DNA from: Bradyrhizobium ottawaense
GTDB lineage: Bacteria; Pseudomonadota; Alphaproteobacteria; Rhizobiales; Xanthobacteraceae
Length of the DNA stretch: 64,000 nt
Direction of reading: 5' to 3'
Assembly (NCBI RefSeq): GCF_002278135.3
Contig: NZ_CP029425.2
Coordinates: forward strand, 2,890,001 to 2,954,000
A model generated the notes under the pieces. The model made no database searches and had not been told where the DNA came from. It saw nothing but the letters and a program-made list of their open reading frames with translations. Below, piece after piece: positions 62,709 through 64,000 of the stretch; the stretch's first letter is position 1; each line of letters starts with the position of its first letter. The translations under genes were made by a program, and so were the position numbers.

Positions 62709-63449
62709 ATGCCCGGTGAATTGCTGATTGGCGAGGCCGTCGCAAGGGGCTATCCGCCCGCCGTGCTCTATCTGCGCAATGACGAGACCGTCACGACGGA
62801 AGTCTGCGCATTCAACTACTTCTCGGTCTTCATGAAGGATCATCCGGAGGTGGATGCTCACGTCTGGCTCTTCGACGGAGCGGGCAGGCCGGCTGGATAT
62901 TTCCACAGGGAACTTGGCGTCAACGGACAATTGCAATTGCAGACTTCGGAGCTGTGTCCGCGCGTTTCGGGAACGGTCGCGATGGCGCTGGTCCCGAAGC
63001 ACGAGACCAAGCTTCGTCCCGGACGCAAGGTAACGACCGGCTATTACGCACAATATTTCTCGCAGCACGGTGCGATAACGTTGTCGCACGAGCGCGAACC
63101 GGTCGCGGCAGCGCCGTTCCCGACCTCCGCCTGGATGCAATCCTATCTCACGCGCTTCCTGAAGGAGTCCGGCGTGGTGCTCGTGAACTCCTGCATGGCG
63201 TCCGAAGGCGTCTCGGTCGGGACGGCACGGCTCATGGCCTTGGACGGCACGGCATTGGGTCAGCGCGAGATACCGGAGATCGCGCCGATGGGCGCCATCC
63301 GCATCAGCACGCTGGACCTTTTCCCCGAGGCTGAACGGCTGATCGGTGCGGCCGAAGGTTTCGCCCTGGAATTCAAGGGCACCAACATCGCAAGTCCGTT
63401 CAGCTATTATGAATTTGCCAACGGCAAGTTCAGCCTGCATCATTTTTAG
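62709..63449 (+). CDS. Unrecognised protein
   Basis: 246 residues. No signal peptide or membrane segment is seen. The protein is beta-rich, with stretches such as AVLYLRNDETVTTEVCAFNY, HVWLFDGAGRPAGYFHREL and ALEFKGTNIASPFSYYEFA. I cannot assign a family. It begins at the first ATG with a possible weak ribosome site; a GTG 36 bases upstream is in frame. It is followed after 10 bases by another unknown gene, so they are likely co-transcribed and linked in function. Confidence 0.7.
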   Translation: MPGELLIGEAVARGYPPAVLYLRNDETVTTEVCAFNYFSVFMKDHPEVDAHVWLFDGAGRPAGYFHRELGVNGQLQLQTSELCPRVSGTVAMALVPKHETKLRPGRKVTTGYYAQYFSQHGAITLSHEREPVAAAPFPTSAWMQSYLTRFLKESGVVLVNSCMASEGVSVGTARLMALDGTALGQREIPEIAPMGAIRISTLDLFPEAERLIGAAEGFALEFKGTNIASPFSYYEFANGKFSLHHF

Positions 63450-63459
63450 GGGCGCGCCC

Positions 63460-64000
63460 GTGACACGTTTCTCGTCCAGCCCCTGGAAGCCCTACGAGCC
63501 CAGATTCATGTTCCCGACTTTCGCGGGTGTCGAGTCGCGCATGGGTTTTTCGATCCCTGCCTGGTATCGTCCGGTCGACATCAAGTATCTCCGCAGTCTC
63601 GTCGCCGGCAGCCTGCGCAAGAATTTTCGCGAAACGGTCAAGGATCTCGTTCCCGAGCTCGCCAGCCTGGTCGCCTCGGGCTTCAGCAAAAAGCTCAGGT
63701 TCAAGCTGCACATCCTGTCGCGCGACGGCGACTACCGGGCGACCTACGAGTTTCCGGAAGACTACGCGCCGGGCGCCTCCGTCGAGATCGAGCTGTCGCG
63801 CCTTTTCGCCTCGCTCAAGCTCCCGCAGCACGATTATCTGGTCATCGCCGTGATGTCGCGCGGGCGGATGGACGGCTTCCGTTCCTCGCCTGCCAGCTAT
63901 TCGATGACCTATGTCGATCAGGACAACGTCGCGATCTACCGCACCGGCGCGTTTGCCCGGCCCTTGAACGAAGGCAGGCTCAAGGCGCATGTCGGGTTCA
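63460..64000 (+). CDS. Unrecognised protein, cut by the window end
   Basis: At least 180 residues are visible from GTG at 63460, which has AGGGG upstream. The frame has no stop before the end of the window. It begins VTRFSSSPWKPYEPRFMFPT and contains VESRMGFSIPAWYRP, KLRFKLHILSRDGDYRATYE and FASLKLPQHDYLVIAVMSRG. It does not look like a membrane protein and I do not recognise it. Codon use and spacing from the preceding gene (10 bases) mark it as genuine. Confidence 0.7.
   Translation, partial: MTRFSSSPWKPYEPRFMFPTFAGVESRMGFSIPAWYRPVDIKYLRSLVAGSLRKNFRETVKDLVPELASLVASGFSKKLRFKLHILSRDGDYRATYEFPEDYAPGASVEIELSRLFASLKLPQHDYLVIAVMSRGRMDGFRSSPASYSMTYVDQDNVAIYRTGAFARPLNEGRLKAHVGF

Noticed and set aside
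1..64000. tRNA, rRNA or prophage genes
   Set aside because: I looked for tRNA cloverleaf ends, integrase, terminase or capsid signatures and saw none.

Overview
The window is high-GC bacterial DNA with dense genes, frequent ATGA/GTGA overlaps and GTG/TTG starts. Gene content (serralysin-like RTX protease, compact type II secretion operon, autotransporter, long surface-glycan locus) fits an alphaproteobacterium of the Bradyrhizobium/Nitrobacteraceae type. The genus is my inference; no rRNA, tRNA or housekeeping marker is present to confirm it.

Layout. (1) 1-1729: the tail of an upstream gene, a terminator hairpin, a family III CoA-transferase and a small exported protein, both on the minus strand. 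(2) 1928-8240: an RTX metalloprotease with five near-identical tandem repeats, two tandem copies of a secreted beta-helix protein, a strong terminator and an exported Sel1-repeat protein. (3) 8370-23606: type II secretion. The prepilin peptidase and secretin GspD face left; gspE-F-G-H-I-J-K-L-M run right as one tightly overlapping operon; a GspC/GspN-like gene lies beyond an intervening 1203-residue autotransporter. (4) 23652-62221: an almost continuous surface-polysaccharide locus. (5) 62709-64000: two unrecognised plus-strand genes, the second cut by the window edge.

The glycan locus looks modular. It holds two flippases (23652, 47068), three large polytopic proteins that could be polymerases or GT-C glycosyltransferases (30086, 40083, 58778), at least six other glycosyltransferase-like proteins, and several precursor modules. 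A cupin/aminotransferase/methyltransferase/GT4 operon (25243-28776) suggests an amino- or methylated sugar. A UDP-xylose synthase lies at 31430. CDP-glucose synthesis and 4,6-dehydration (rfbF, rfbG) are followed by an SDR and a split transketolase-like pair (32609-39078), which suggests a CDP-linked branched-chain sugar. A nonulosonic-acid pathway (48602-57358) carries legB, legC, legG, legI, ptmE, ptmF, legF and ptmA homologues, matching the Campylobacter legionaminic acid set. A fused heptose-1-phosphate nucleotidyltransferase/HAD phosphatase lies at 57491. Sulfotransferase-like, APH-like kinase, Fe(II)/2-oxoglutarate dioxygenase-like and methyltransferase genes may decorate the product.

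From 58693 down to 39092 nearly all genes read leftward with short gaps or overlaps, so nonulosonate synthesis, flippase, modifying enzymes and glycosyltransferases may be one long transcription unit. The neuD-like acetyltransferase is the one gene in that stretch on the opposite strand. Functions are assigned from motifs read by eye; no database search was run.
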